A stretch of 6,458 nt of DNA from an uncultured Peptococcaceae bacterium (GCA_947307285.1 CAMZIS010000078.1:1-6458); one strand, 5' to 3'. Shown: positions 1-5,364, numbered from the stretch's first letter. Notes: a model not told the origin generated them from the letters alone. Numbers and translations: made by a program.

Positions 1-234
1 CCGGAGGCCGCAGCGGCGGCGCCTGCCGCGCCTAAGCCTTCCCGGCCGCCCAAAAAAGGCCCTCACGCCCGGGGCTATCGCAACGATAACGGCCGCTACG
101 TGGAGCGGCGGCCCCGTCCCAGCCAGGAATCGGCCAACCGCATGCAGCGCCTGGCCCGCAATATCGGCCTGAAAGTCGACCGCATCTACGGCGACGTGGA
201 GTATTACGATCCAGAGGACGCAGATCAAGATTGA
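1..234 (+). CDS. Hypothetical protein, C-terminal 77 residues only
   Basis: The reading frame is open from the first base and ends at TGA 232-234, so only the C-terminus is present. I do not recognise the family. The visible part begins with an alanine/proline/lysine-rich, probably disordered stretch (about residues 1-22 of the fragment). A basic segment follows (about 23-40, with GYRNDNGRYVERRPRP), then a more ordered-looking segment with NRMQRLARNIGLKVDRIYGD, and the fragment ends in an acidic tail (DPEDADQD). The basic linker and acidic tail could suit a nucleic-acid or ribosome-associated protein, but that is inference. Codon use matches the other + strand genes, with G/C-ending codons, which supports it being real coding sequence. 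It lies upstream of prfA on the same strand, separated by the hairpin array, and no terminator is visible after it, so read-through into prfA is possible. Confidence 0.7.
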   Translation, partial: PEAAAAAPAAPKPSRPPKKGPHARGYRNDNGRYVERRPRPSQESANRMQRLARNIGLKVDRIYGDVEYYDPEDADQD

Positions 235-269
235 ACGATAACGAAAAAACGAAGAGATAAACCCGCGAC

Positions 270-287
270 GTTTGGCTTTAAGCAAAC
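270..287. repeat. Hairpin 1 of the array (bulged)
   Basis: GTTT at 270-273 and GC at 275-276 pair with GCAAAC at 282-287, leaving G274 as a bulge and a short loop. It is the weakest hairpin of the set. It lies between the two direct copies of CCGCGACGTTTG (263-274 and 287-298). Confidence 0.5.
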
Positions 288-293
288 CGCGAC

Positions 294-314
294 GTTTGAA
301 CCGCAGGTTCAAAC
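294..314. repeat. Hairpin 2 of the array, perfect 9-bp stem
   Basis: GTTTGAACC (294-302) and GGTTCAAAC (306-314) are exact inverse complements around the 3-base loop GCA. No T tract follows. The unit is in the opposite orientation to those on its right. Confidence 0.8.
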
Positions 315-322
315 TCGCAGAC

Positions 323-339
323 TTGGGCCGAAGGCCCAA
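323..339. repeat. Hairpin 3 of the array, perfect 7-bp stem
   Basis: TTGGGCC (323-329) and GGCCCAA (333-339) pair exactly around the loop GAA. The hairpin is collared by AC on the left and CGTTG on the right, the same collar as hairpins 5 and 6. Confidence 0.8.
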
Positions 340-345
340 CGTTGA

Positions 346-368
346 CGACCAACGGGAGGCCAACGTTG
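346..368 (+). repeat. 23-bp exact direct repeat, copy 1
   Basis: These 23 bases (CGACCAACGGGAGG followed by CCAACGTTG) recur without mismatch at 456-478, an offset of 110 bases. Copy 1 lacks the ACTTGG left collar that copy 2 has, so it looks like a partial unit. Confidence 0.9.
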
Positions 369-418
369 CGGGACGCAGATAATGACTGATTGCAGGTCTT
401 GCTCGAAGAGATAACGCC

Positions 419-446
419 GGTAGTTTCACGCCTGCGTGAAACTACC
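419..446. repeat. Hairpin 4 of the array, perfect 12-13-bp stem
   Basis: GGTAGTTTCACG (419-430) and CGTGAAACTACC (435-446) are exact inverse complements with the tetraloop CCTG; a thirteenth C-G pair is possible if the loop shrinks to two bases. It is the longest perfect stem in the window. The next bases are CAACTTGG rather than a T tract, so it is not a standard intrinsic terminator. Confidence 0.85.
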
Positions 447-455
447 CAACTTGGC

Positions 456-478
456 CGACCAACGGGAGGCCAACGTTG
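456..478 (+). repeat. 23-bp exact direct repeat, copy 2, within hairpin 5
   Basis: This is identical to 346-368. Here the left collar ACTTGG is present, and TTGGCC (451-456) pairs with GGCCAA (468-473) across an 11-base loop, giving the fifth hairpin of the array. Confidence 0.9.
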
Positions 479-493
479 AATACTCGCCAACTT

Positions 494-508
494 GGCCCCA
501 GAGGGGCC
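494..508. repeat. Hairpin 6 of the array, perfect 6-bp GC stem
   Basis: GGCCCC (494-499) pairs with GGGGCC (503-508) around the loop AGA. It is flanked by ACTT on the left and GACGTTGCGGGACGC on the right, and lies about 55 bases before the prfA start. Confidence 0.8.
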
Positions 509-562
509 GACGTTGCGGGACGCTGAGAAATAATTCAGTAAAACAATCAAGGTAAAATACAA

Positions 563-1624
563 ATGATCGAAAAATTAGCCGCGCTGAACGAGAAATACGA
601 AAAGCTGACCGAGCTGGTGTCCGATCCGGCGGTCATCGCCGACCAGAGCCAGTGGCAGAAGCACGTCAAGGCCCGTTCCGAGATCGAGGACGTGGTCCTG
701 GCCTACCGCGAGTATATGCAGGTCAGCGACCGTAAAAAGGAAGCGGAGGAGCTGCTGGCCGAGCACCCCGACCCGGACCTGGCCGAGCTGGCCGAGCTGG
801 AGCGGGACGAGTGCGAGGAACAAATGGCGGAGCTGGAGCAGAAGATGAAGGTCCTGCTCCTGCCCAAGGACCCCAACGACGCCAAGAACGTGCTGCTGGA
901 GATCAGGGCCGGCACCGGCGGGGAGGAAGCCTCACTGTTCGCCGCCGACCTGTTCAAAATGTACACCCGCTACGCCGAGCTGCACCGCTGGCGCACGGAG
1001 ATCATGGATTCCAGCTTCACCGATCTGGGCGGCGTCAAGGAAGTGGTGATGATGGTGGAAGGCAAGGGCGCCTATTCCCGCCTGAAATTCGAATCCGGCG
1101 TCCACCGGGTGCAGCGTGTACCCTCCACGGAAAGCGCGGGCCGCATCCACACCTCCGCCGCCACCGTGGCCGTGCTGCCCGAAGCCGAGGAGGTGGAGGT
1201 GGATATCGACCCCAAGGACATCCGCATCGACCTGTTCTGCGCCACCGGCCCCGGCGGCCAGTGCGTCAACACCACCCAGTCCGCCGTGCGCATCACCCAC
1301 ATCCCCACCGGCATCGTGGTCTCCTGTCAGGACGAAAAATCCCAGATCAAGAACAAGGCCAAGGGCATGCGGGTGTTAAGGGCGAGGGTTTTGGAGAAAA
1401 TGAGGCAGGAAGCCGCCGACGCGGAAGCCTCCGCCCGCCGCTCCATGGTAGGCTCCGGCGACCGCTCCGAGCGCATCCGCACCTACAATTTCCCGGAACG
1501 CCGGGTCACGGATCACCGCATCGGCCTGACCCTGCACAAGCTGGACCAGATCCTGGAAGGCCAGCTGGACGAGATCATCGACGCCCTGATCACCTCCGAT
1601 CAGGCCGCCCGCCTCAAGGAATAA
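563..1624 (+). CDS. prfA: Peptide chain release factor 1 (RF1)
   Basis: RF1 recognises UAA and UAG stop codons in the ribosomal A site and triggers hydrolysis of peptidyl-tRNA in the cytoplasm. The 353-residue product has the usual RF1 length (about 355-360). The N-terminal helical domain (about 1-100) is rich in Glu/Leu. The codon-recognition domain carries the RF1-type P-x-T tripeptide as PST at 187-189, inside GVHRVQRVPSTESAGRIHTS, which separates it from RF2 (SPF). The catalytic GGQ is at 231-233 in ATGPGGQCVNTTQSAVR, followed by the conserved SCQDEKSQIKNKAKGM region. The ATG at 563 is preceded by AAGG (549-552) with a rather long spacing of 10. No clear promoter is seen just upstream; the leader is the hairpin array, so transcription may start further upstream. 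The prmC start lies only 9 bases after the stop, so translational coupling is likely. Gln233 is the expected methylation target of PrmC. Confidence 0.97.
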   Translation: MIEKLAALNEKYEKLTELVSDPAVIADQSQWQKHVKARSEIEDVVLAYREYMQVSDRKKEAEELLAEHPDPDLAELAELERDECEEQMAELEQKMKVLLLPKDPNDAKNVLLEIRAGTGGEEASLFAADLFKMYTRYAELHRWRTEIMDSSFTDLGGVKEVVMMVEGKGAYSRLKFESGVHRVQRVPSTESAGRIHTSAATVAVLPEAEEVEVDIDPKDIRIDLFCATGPGGQCVNTTQSAVRITHIPTGIVVSCQDEKSQIKNKAKGMRVLRARVLEKMRQEAADAEASARRSMVGSGDRSERIRTYNFPERRVTDHRIGLTLHKLDQILEGQLDEIIDALITSDQAARLKE

Positions 1625-1633
1625 GGAGAAGCT

Positions 1634-2506
1634 ATGACCGCTTACAAGATACCGGTGCTGGTCACCCGCTTCGGCGACCTGCTGCAGCAGTGCGGCATCG
1701 AGGAAAGAGAAGCCCGGGCCATGGCCCGCCAGCTGGTGGCCTTTCGCCTTAAAGTACAGCCCAAAGAGCTGATCATGCATCTGGACAAGGAGCTGGAGGC
1801 CGACGATTTCCGGGACGACCTGAACAAGCTGGCTTCCGGCGTGCCCCTCCAGCATGTGCTGGGCGAGACCTGCTTCATGGGCCTCACCTTCAAATGCAGC
1901 CCGGCGGCCCACGTGCCGCGGCAGGATTCGGAACCTCTGGTGGAGGCCGCCATCGAGCTCATGCGCACCCACCCCGGCCCTATCATCGCCGACGTGTGCT
2001 GCGGCGCGGGCACCTACGGCCTGTCTCTTGCCCGCTACCTGCCCAAAGCCCAGGTTGCCCTGACCGACCTCTCCGCCGCCGCCATCGAGCTGGCCCGGGA
2101 GAACTCCCGCCTCATCGGCGTGGAGGAACGCTGCGGCTTTGCCACGGGCGATATGTTCGCTCCCCTGGCTGAGGCCGGCATCCGCTGCGACCTGATCGCC
2201 GTGAACCCGCCCTACGTGAAGACGGAGGAGATCCCCTCCCTGCCGCCTCAGGTGCGCTGCGACCCCATCTCCTCCCTGGACGGCGGAAACGACGGCCTGC
2301 TCTTCTACCGCCGCATCGTCAAGGAGGCCCCCTCCGTCATGGCCGACCACGGCTGGCTGCTGCTGGAGCACGGCGAAGACCAGCAACAGCCCATCTGCCG
2401 CCTGCTGGAACAGCAGGGCTTCGAGGTGTGCGTGCTCATCCCGGATTACGGCCACCGGGAGCGGGGCATTTTGGCCCGCCTGAAGACCGGCGAACCTCTG
2501 AATTGA
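1634..2506 (+). CDS. prmC: Release factor glutamine N5-methyltransferase PrmC (HemK family)
   Basis: PrmC uses S-adenosylmethionine to methylate the side-chain amide of the GGQ glutamine in RF1 and RF2, which raises termination efficiency. The 290-residue product has the N-terminal helical substrate-binding domain (about 1-85), then HVPRQDSEPLVEAA (93-106), a variant of the family's PRPDTE motif. The SAM-binding glycine loop follows as ADVCCGAGTYGLSLA (119-133), and the catalytic NPPYV is at 191-195. ISSLDGGNDGLLFYRRI (212-228) is also typical of the family. Two motifs are slightly unusual: DVCCGAG instead of the common DLGTGSG, and PRQDSE. The overall order still fits PrmC rather than a DNA or rRNA methyltransferase. 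A strong AAGGAGAA (1623-1630) overlaps the prfA stop codon and sets the ATG at 1634. The gene sits between its substrate gene prfA and ywlC in one operon. Confidence 0.93.
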   Translation: MTAYKIPVLVTRFGDLLQQCGIEEREARAMARQLVAFRLKVQPKELIMHLDKELEADDFRDDLNKLASGVPLQHVLGETCFMGLTFKCSPAAHVPRQDSEPLVEAAIELMRTHPGPIIADVCCGAGTYGLSLARYLPKAQVALTDLSAAAIELARENSRLIGVEERCGFATGDMFAPLAEAGIRCDLIAVNPPYVKTEEIPSLPPQVRCDPISSLDGGNDGLLFYRRIVKEAPSVMADHGWLLLEHGEDQQQPICRLLEQQGFEVCVLIPDYGHRERGILARLKTGEPLN

Positions 2507-2536
2507 CCCATATCTTTTGCTGAAAGGGAAAACAAT

Positions 2537-3553
2537 ATGTTCAAAGAATACGAGACCGAGATCCTGGCTCCGGACGAAGCGGGCCTTTCCCGCGCGGCGG
2601 AGCTGATAAGAGAGGGCAAATGCGGCGCCTTCCCCACCGAGACCGTGTACGGTCTGGGCGCCAACGCCTGCGACGGGGAGGCCGTGGCCCGCATCTTCAA
2701 GGCCAAGGGCCGTCCCCAGGACAACCCTTTGATCGTCCACGTGTCCGACCGGGCTATGGCGGACACGGTGTGCGAATTCACGCCTCTGGGCGAAAAGCTG
2801 GCGGAAAAGTTCTGGCCCGGCCCCCTCACCCTGGTGCTGCCCAAAAAGGACACGGTGGCGGACAACGTCACCGCCGGCCTTTCCACCGTGGGCGTGCGCA
2901 TGCCCTCCCATCCGGTGGCCCACGCCTTCATCGAAAAATGCGGCCTGCCCATCGCCGCCCCTTCGGCCAACACCTCGGGCAAGCCTTCTCCCGCCACGGC
3001 GGAGCACGTGCTGGACGACCTGCGCTACCGCATCCCCTTCGTCATCGACGGCGGGCCGGTCACGATAGGTCTGGAATCCACCGTGGTCAACGCCACCGGC
3101 GACTACCCGGTGCTGCTTCGTCCCGGCAAGGTGAGCCGGGAGGAGCTGGCCGAGCTCTGCGGTCAGGTGCTGCTGCCGGGTGAGGGCGATTTCGACAAGC
3201 CCGCCTCCCCGGGCATGAAGTACCGCCACTACGCCCCCCAGGGCCGCGTCCACGTGGGACGCAACATCGGCGAGCTGGAGGTGCTGCGGCTGGACCTGTC
3301 CATGCACCGCATGCGCATGCCGGTGCTGATCCTGTCCAACGCCACGGCGGACGAGATGATGCGCCGCGGCGCCCGTCCCCATGAGATCTACCGCCTGGGC
3401 GACACCAAGGAGGAGATCGCCTCCAACTGGTTCACCGCCCTGCGCTACTGCGACAAGACCGGCTTCATGGACATCATCACCGAGGAATTCGACGAAGAAG
3501 GCCTGGGCCTGGCCCTGAACAACCGCATAAGCAGAGCAGCCTCTAAAGAATAA
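2537..3553 (+). CDS. ywlC: L-threonylcarbamoyladenylate synthase, two-domain Sua5/YwlC type
   Basis: The enzyme makes threonylcarbamoyl-AMP from threonine, bicarbonate and ATP, the first step of the N6-threonylcarbamoyladenosine (t6A) modification at position 37 of ANN-decoding tRNAs. The TsaD/TsaB/TsaE machinery then completes the transfer. At 338 residues it is the long Sua5/YwlC form rather than the short TsaC form. The N-terminal YrdC-like domain (about 10-200) shows FPTETVYGLGANA (32-44), FKAKGRPQDNPL (54-65), FWPGPLTLVLP (92-102), APSANTSGKPSPT-like SANTSG (143-148) and GLESTVVN (178-185). The linker PGMKYRHYAP (225-234), which closes over the active site in Sua5, leads to the C-terminal Rossmann-like domain (about 235-335). 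The ATG at 2537 follows AAAGGGA (2523-2529) with good spacing. It lies 30 bases after prmC and is probably co-transcribed with it. The symbol tsaC is also used for this activity. Confidence 0.95.
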   Translation: MFKEYETEILAPDEAGLSRAAELIREGKCGAFPTETVYGLGANACDGEAVARIFKAKGRPQDNPLIVHVSDRAMADTVCEFTPLGEKLAEKFWPGPLTLVLPKKDTVADNVTAGLSTVGVRMPSHPVAHAFIEKCGLPIAAPSANTSGKPSPATAEHVLDDLRYRIPFVIDGGPVTIGLESTVVNATGDYPVLLRPGKVSREELAELCGQVLLPGEGDFDKPASPGMKYRHYAPQGRVHVGRNIGELEVLRLDLSMHRMRMPVLILSNATADEMMRRGARPHEIYRLGDTKEEIASNWFTALRYCDKTGFMDIITEEFDEEGLGLALNNRISRAASKE

Positions 3554-3603
3554 GGCTTGGATCGTCACCGGAAAAATATACGGCAGTTTGTCTCTTTTTA
3601 CCG

Positions 3604-3633
3604 TTGACGGGCGCAAGCGGGGCAGTATATTAT
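3604..3633 (+). promoter_or_regulatory. Sigma-A-type promoter for sigH
   Basis: TTGACG (3604-3609) is a five-of-six match to the -35 consensus. After 16 bases comes TATATT (3626-3631), or after 18 bases TATTAT (3628-3633), as the -10. A transcript would begin near 3640, about 35 bases before the sigH start. The preceding A/T-rich bases (about 3570-3600) could act as an UP element. This indicates that sigH can be transcribed apart from the prfA-prmC-ywlC operon. Confidence 0.7.
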
Positions 3634-3657
3634 GATGGTGCGTCCTATTTCAGGCAA

Positions 3658-3666
3658 AGGGGGTGA
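3658..3666 (+). promoter_or_regulatory. Ribosome binding site that fixes the sigH start
   Basis: AGGGGGTGA matches the ideal AGGAGGTGA at eight of nine positions and ends 8 bases before the GTG at 3675. The in-frame GTG at 3663 lies inside this site and so cannot be the start that it serves. Confidence 0.75.
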
Positions 3667-3674
3667 GGAAAAGA

Positions 3675-4334
3675 GTGGAAGACTTCTATAACTACGCTTA
3701 CAGCGACGAGCTGGTCAACATGAGCGACGAGGAAGTGGTGGAGCTGGCCCGTCAGGGCGACAACGACGCCCAGGAATACCTCATCGGCAAATACAAGAAC
3801 TTCGTCCGCGCCAAGGCCCGCTCTTATTTCCTCATCGGCGCCGACAAAGAGGACATCATCCAGGAAGGCATGATCGGCCTCTACAAGGCCATCCGCGACT
3901 ACCGGCCGGACAAGCTGTCCAGCTTCCGCGCCTTTGCCGAGCTGTGCATCACGCGGCAGATCATCACCGCCATCAAGACCGCCACCCGGCAGAAGCACAT
4001 CCCCCTCAATTCCTATATTTCCCTGAACAAGCCCATCTACGACGAGGATTCCGACCGCACCCTGCTGGACGTGATCTCCGGCACCCGGGTCACCGACCCG
4101 GAGGAGCTGGTCATCTCCCAGGAGGATTTCGACGACATCGAAGCCAAGATGGGGGAGATTTTGTCGTCGCTGGAATGGAACGTGCTCATGTACTATCTGG
4201 AGGGCAAATCCTATCAGGATATCGCCGCCGGACTGGACCGCCACGTGAAGTCCATCGATAACGCCCTGCAGCGGGTCAAGCGCAAGCTGGAACGCTATCT
4301 GGCGGCCAGAGATAAGGAAAACAAAGAGGTGTGA
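3675..4334 (+). CDS. sigH: RNA polymerase sigma factor SigH (sporulation/post-exponential sigma factor)
   Basis: SigH directs RNA polymerase to early sporulation, competence and transition-phase genes in Bacillota; it is also kept in some that do not sporulate. With the GTG start at 3675 the product is 219 residues, close to the 218 of Bacillus subtilis SigH as I recall it. An upstream in-frame GTG at 3663 would add only four residues and overlaps the Shine-Dalgarno sequence. Region 2 (about 37-107) contains KNFVRAKARSYFLIGADKED, IIQEGMIGLYKAIRDY and FAELCITRQIITAIKTATRQ, which are near-signature for SigH. The linker has RQKHIPLNSYISLNKP and DEDSDRTLLDVISG. Region 4 (about 150-208) has LEWNVLMYYLEGKSYQDIA and the helix-turn-helix ending RHVKSIDNALQRVKRKLE. 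It has its own promoter and a terminator. In Bacillus and Clostridium sigH is usually followed by rpmG-secE-nusG; here it stands alone after ywlC. Confidence 0.95.
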   Translation: MEDFYNYAYSDELVNMSDEEVVELARQGDNDAQEYLIGKYKNFVRAKARSYFLIGADKEDIIQEGMIGLYKAIRDYRPDKLSSFRAFAELCITRQIITAIKTATRQKHIPLNSYISLNKPIYDEDSDRTLLDVISGTRVTDPEELVISQEDFDDIEAKMGEILSSLEWNVLMYYLEGKSYQDIAAGLDRHVKSIDNALQRVKRKLERYLAARDKENKEV

Positions 4335-4370
4335 GCGGCGCGGGCCTTAGGGGTTCAGAAAGAAGCATAT

Positions 4371-4402
4371 AAAAAAAGGAGCAGCTGATCTGCTCCTTTT
4401 TT
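4371..4402. terminator. Bidirectional Rho-independent terminator
   Basis: The 7-bp GC-rich stem GGAGCAG (4378-4384) pairs with CTGCTCC (4390-4396) around the loop CTGAT. Six T residues (4397-4402) follow, and seven A residues (4371-4377) precede. On the + strand it ends sigH. On the minus strand the A tract becomes a T tract, so it can also end the HxlR-VOC operon, whose last stop codon is at 4421. Convergent genes sharing one terminator explain the symmetric layout. Confidence 0.93.
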
Positions 4403-4420
4403 GTATGACGCCAAGGCCCC

Positions 4421-4882
4421 TCAGCGGGAGAGGGCCTCCCGCACGAAAGCCAGCGGCACGTCCATGCGCCCAGCTGTCTCCTCCTCGGTCAGGCCCTGCT
4501 CCGCGAAGCGGCGCACCACCCGGGTCAGGTCCTCGCCCACCTCGACGATGTGGCCGTCCGGGTCGTAAAAACGCACGACCCGCTGGCCCCAGCCATGGGT
4601 GAGGGGAGGATGCACGTATTCTACGGCGAAGTCCTCCAGCCGCCGCAGGAAGCCGTCCAGGTCGTCCGTCTCGAAATAGAGCTCCCCGCTGTTGCTGCGG
4701 AAGCCGGTCTCCCGGCCGCCGATGAACTCCCGCCAGCTTTCCACGGTCTGCAGGGCCAAAACATTGTCCAGGGTCACGTTGGCCCCGAAATCCGCCGTGA
4801 CCTCCATTCCCAGCAGGTCCCGGTAAAAAGCCTTGCTGCGCTCCATGTCGCTGACCGCGATCAGGGTGGCCGCGTATCTCAT
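4421..4882 (-). CDS. VOC family (glyoxalase/bleomycin-resistance/dioxygenase-like) protein
   Basis: The product is 153 residues. Residues about 1-117 form a VOC domain with the usual paired beta-alpha-beta-beta-beta modules. The first starts RYAATLIAVSDMERSKAFYRDLLG (2-25, the typical VxDxxxSxxFYxxxLG pattern). The second contains SGELYFETDDLD (65-76) and ends in VRFYDPDGHIVEVGE (103-117). Glu70 and Glu114 sit where metal ligands often lie in this superfamily. The substrate cannot be told from sequence; VOC members act on methylglyoxal adducts, antibiotics or aromatic compounds. The last 30 residues (GLTEEETAGRMDVPLAFVREAL) are outside the domain and look helical. The gene starts 30 bases after the HxlR stop, with AAGGAG six bases before ATG, so the two are probably one operon. 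A role under the regulator's control, for example against electrophiles, is inference. Confidence 0.88.
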   Translation of the reverse strand: MRYAATLIAVSDMERSKAFYRDLLGMEVTADFGANVTLDNVLALQTVESWREFIGGRETGFRSNSGELYFETDDLDGFLRRLEDFAVEYVHPPLTHGWGQRVVRFYDPDGHIVEVGEDLTRVVRRFAEQGLTEEETAGRMDVPLAFVREALSR

Positions 4883-4912
4883 AGTCCGCTCCTTTTTCCG
4901 CGCCGCCGCGCC

Positions 4913-5275
4913 TTACTCCCGCTCCGGCAGCTGCTCCACGCTCCACAGGGCCAGGGCGTTCAGGATGGGTATCACGCTGCTGCCCTTGGCGGTCAGGCTG
5001 TATTCCACCCGCACCGGCATTTCCGCGTACTGGACGCGCTGCACCAGACCGTCCCGCTCCAGCTCCTTCAGGGAGCCGGAAAGCATAGTGTTGGTGATGC
5101 CGCCGATCTTGCGTTTCAGGTCGTTGTAGCGGGTGGCGCCGTCCTGGGCCAGGGAACAGAGGAGGGGCAGCTTCCATTTGCCGCCCAGGATCTCCCAGGC
5201 CCGCTGCTGGGGGCAGTTGGGCGTGCAGGGGCAGCGGTCGCCGCAGGGCTGTCCGGCGTGTTGGTTGTCGGTCAT
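4913..5275 (-). CDS. HxlR-family winged helix-turn-helix regulator with a cysteine-rich N-terminus
   Basis: The family comprises small dimeric DNA-binding repressors or activators, several of which (YodB, HypR, QorR type) sense quinones, aldehydes or disulphide stress through cysteine. The 120-residue product shows the family hallmark CPQQRAWEILGGKWKLPLLCSL (21-42), then the recognition region TRYNDLKRKIGGITNTMLSGSLKELERDGLV (48-78), the wing with YAEMPVRVEYSLTAKG (83-98) and a C-terminal dimerisation helix. Cys21 is at the usual sensing position just before the helix leading to GGKW. Unusually, three more cysteines precede it, giving C11-x3-C15-x-C17-x3-C21. ATG 5275 is preceded by AGGTAAG with acceptable spacing and about 65 bases of leader from the predicted promoter. 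It is the first gene of the operon with the VOC protein and is divergent from the acetyltransferase gene, a classic layout for a local regulator. Confidence 0.92.
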   Translation of the reverse strand: MTDNQHAGQPCGDRCPCTPNCPQQRAWEILGGKWKLPLLCSLAQDGATRYNDLKRKIGGITNTMLSGSLKELERDGLVQRVQYAEMPVRVEYSLTAKGSSVIPILNALALWSVEQLPERE

Positions 5276-5336
5276 TTTTTTCTTACCTGCTCAAAATAAA
5301 CTGCGTTCTTGCGTCGGGAAACGATCTTTGTTATAG

Positions 5337-5364
5337 TTGATATGGTTATTATACCAGATATGAA
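5337..5364 (+). promoter_or_regulatory. Possible weak promoter for the acetyltransferase gene
   Basis: TTGATA (5337-5342) followed after 16 bases by TATGAA (5359-5364) is a moderate match to a sigma-A promoter reading rightwards, about 45 bases before the GNAT start. It overlaps the leftward HxlR promoter. The -10 match is poor, so this is only a candidate. Confidence 0.3.
5340..5361. promoter_or_regulatory. Candidate operator: imperfect inverted repeat over the HxlR -10 box
   Basis: ATATGGT (5340-5346) and ACCA-G-ATAT (5353-5361) are inverse complements apart from one extra G. The centre is TATTAT, and the repeat overlies the -10 box of the leftward promoter. HxlR proteins bind AT-rich inverted repeats as dimers, so autorepression from here is plausible but unproven. 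Confidence 0.3.

Larger units (their letters stand above)
250..523. repeat. Array of imperfectly repeated hairpin units (palindromic repeat cluster)
   Basis: The roughly 330 bases between the first gene and prfA hold no convincing gene. They contain at least five short hairpins with unrelated arms but related collars. On the right the units read ACTTGG, hairpin, then C(A/G)ACGTTG (321-344, 449-478, 490-515). On the left, two units lie in the opposite orientation, with CCGCGACGTT at 263-272 and again at 287-296; its complement AACGTCGCGG matches the right-hand AACGTTGCGGG. The left half is therefore bounded by near-perfect 11-bp inverted ends (262-272 against 362-372). Two larger blocks repeat the same frame: CGAAGAGATAA at 250-260 and 404-414, and ACGTTGCGGGACGC at 363-376 and 510-523. 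No T tract follows any hairpin, so they do not look like Rho-independent terminators. The cluster resembles interspersed palindromic (REP/MITE-like) elements, but no family can be assigned here. Confidence 0.8.

Noticed and set aside
294..508. Rho-independent terminators or a T-box/riboswitch leader for prfA
   Set aside because: No stem is followed by a T tract and I could not find conserved riboswitch or T-box sequence elements; the hairpins are better explained as repeats.
250..523. CRISPR array
   Set aside because: The repeats differ in length and orientation, spacing is irregular (110-154 bases), and the variable parts are self-complementary hairpin arms rather than unique spacers; no cas gene is near.
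278..562. A 94-codon minus-strand open frame across the repeat region
   Set aside because: Its peptide repeats (SASRNVG twice) simply mirror the DNA repeats; there is no domain and it covers the hairpins.
811..1752. A 313-codon + strand open frame overlapping prfA
   Set aside because: The product is an Arg/Pro/Gly/His-rich out-of-frame translation of prfA and the start of prmC, with no family motif.
3570..3603. Terminator between ywlC and sigH
   Set aside because: A T-rich stretch is present, but the only pairing (GGAAAAA with TTTTTACC) is AT-rich, bulged and widely spaced.
1376..3616. A 746-codon open frame on the minus strand opposite prfA, prmC and ywlC
   Set aside because: It is antisense to three well-conserved genes; the composition is what high-GC third-position bias gives on the opposite strand (His/Gly/Val/Ala-rich), with no recognisable domain.
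3663..3674. GTG 3663 as the sigH start
   Set aside because: It lies inside the Shine-Dalgarno sequence AGGGGGTGA, which is ideally placed for the GTG at 3675; the later start also gives the family length.
4347..5177. A 276-codon minus-strand open frame over the VOC and HxlR genes
   Set aside because: It is a different frame of the same strand as two recognisable genes, and Gly/Arg/Pro-rich as expected of a shadow; it also runs through the terminator.
4550..5299. A 249-codon + strand open frame opposite VOC and HxlR
   Set aside because: It is antisense to two genes with clear family motifs and has no motif of its own.
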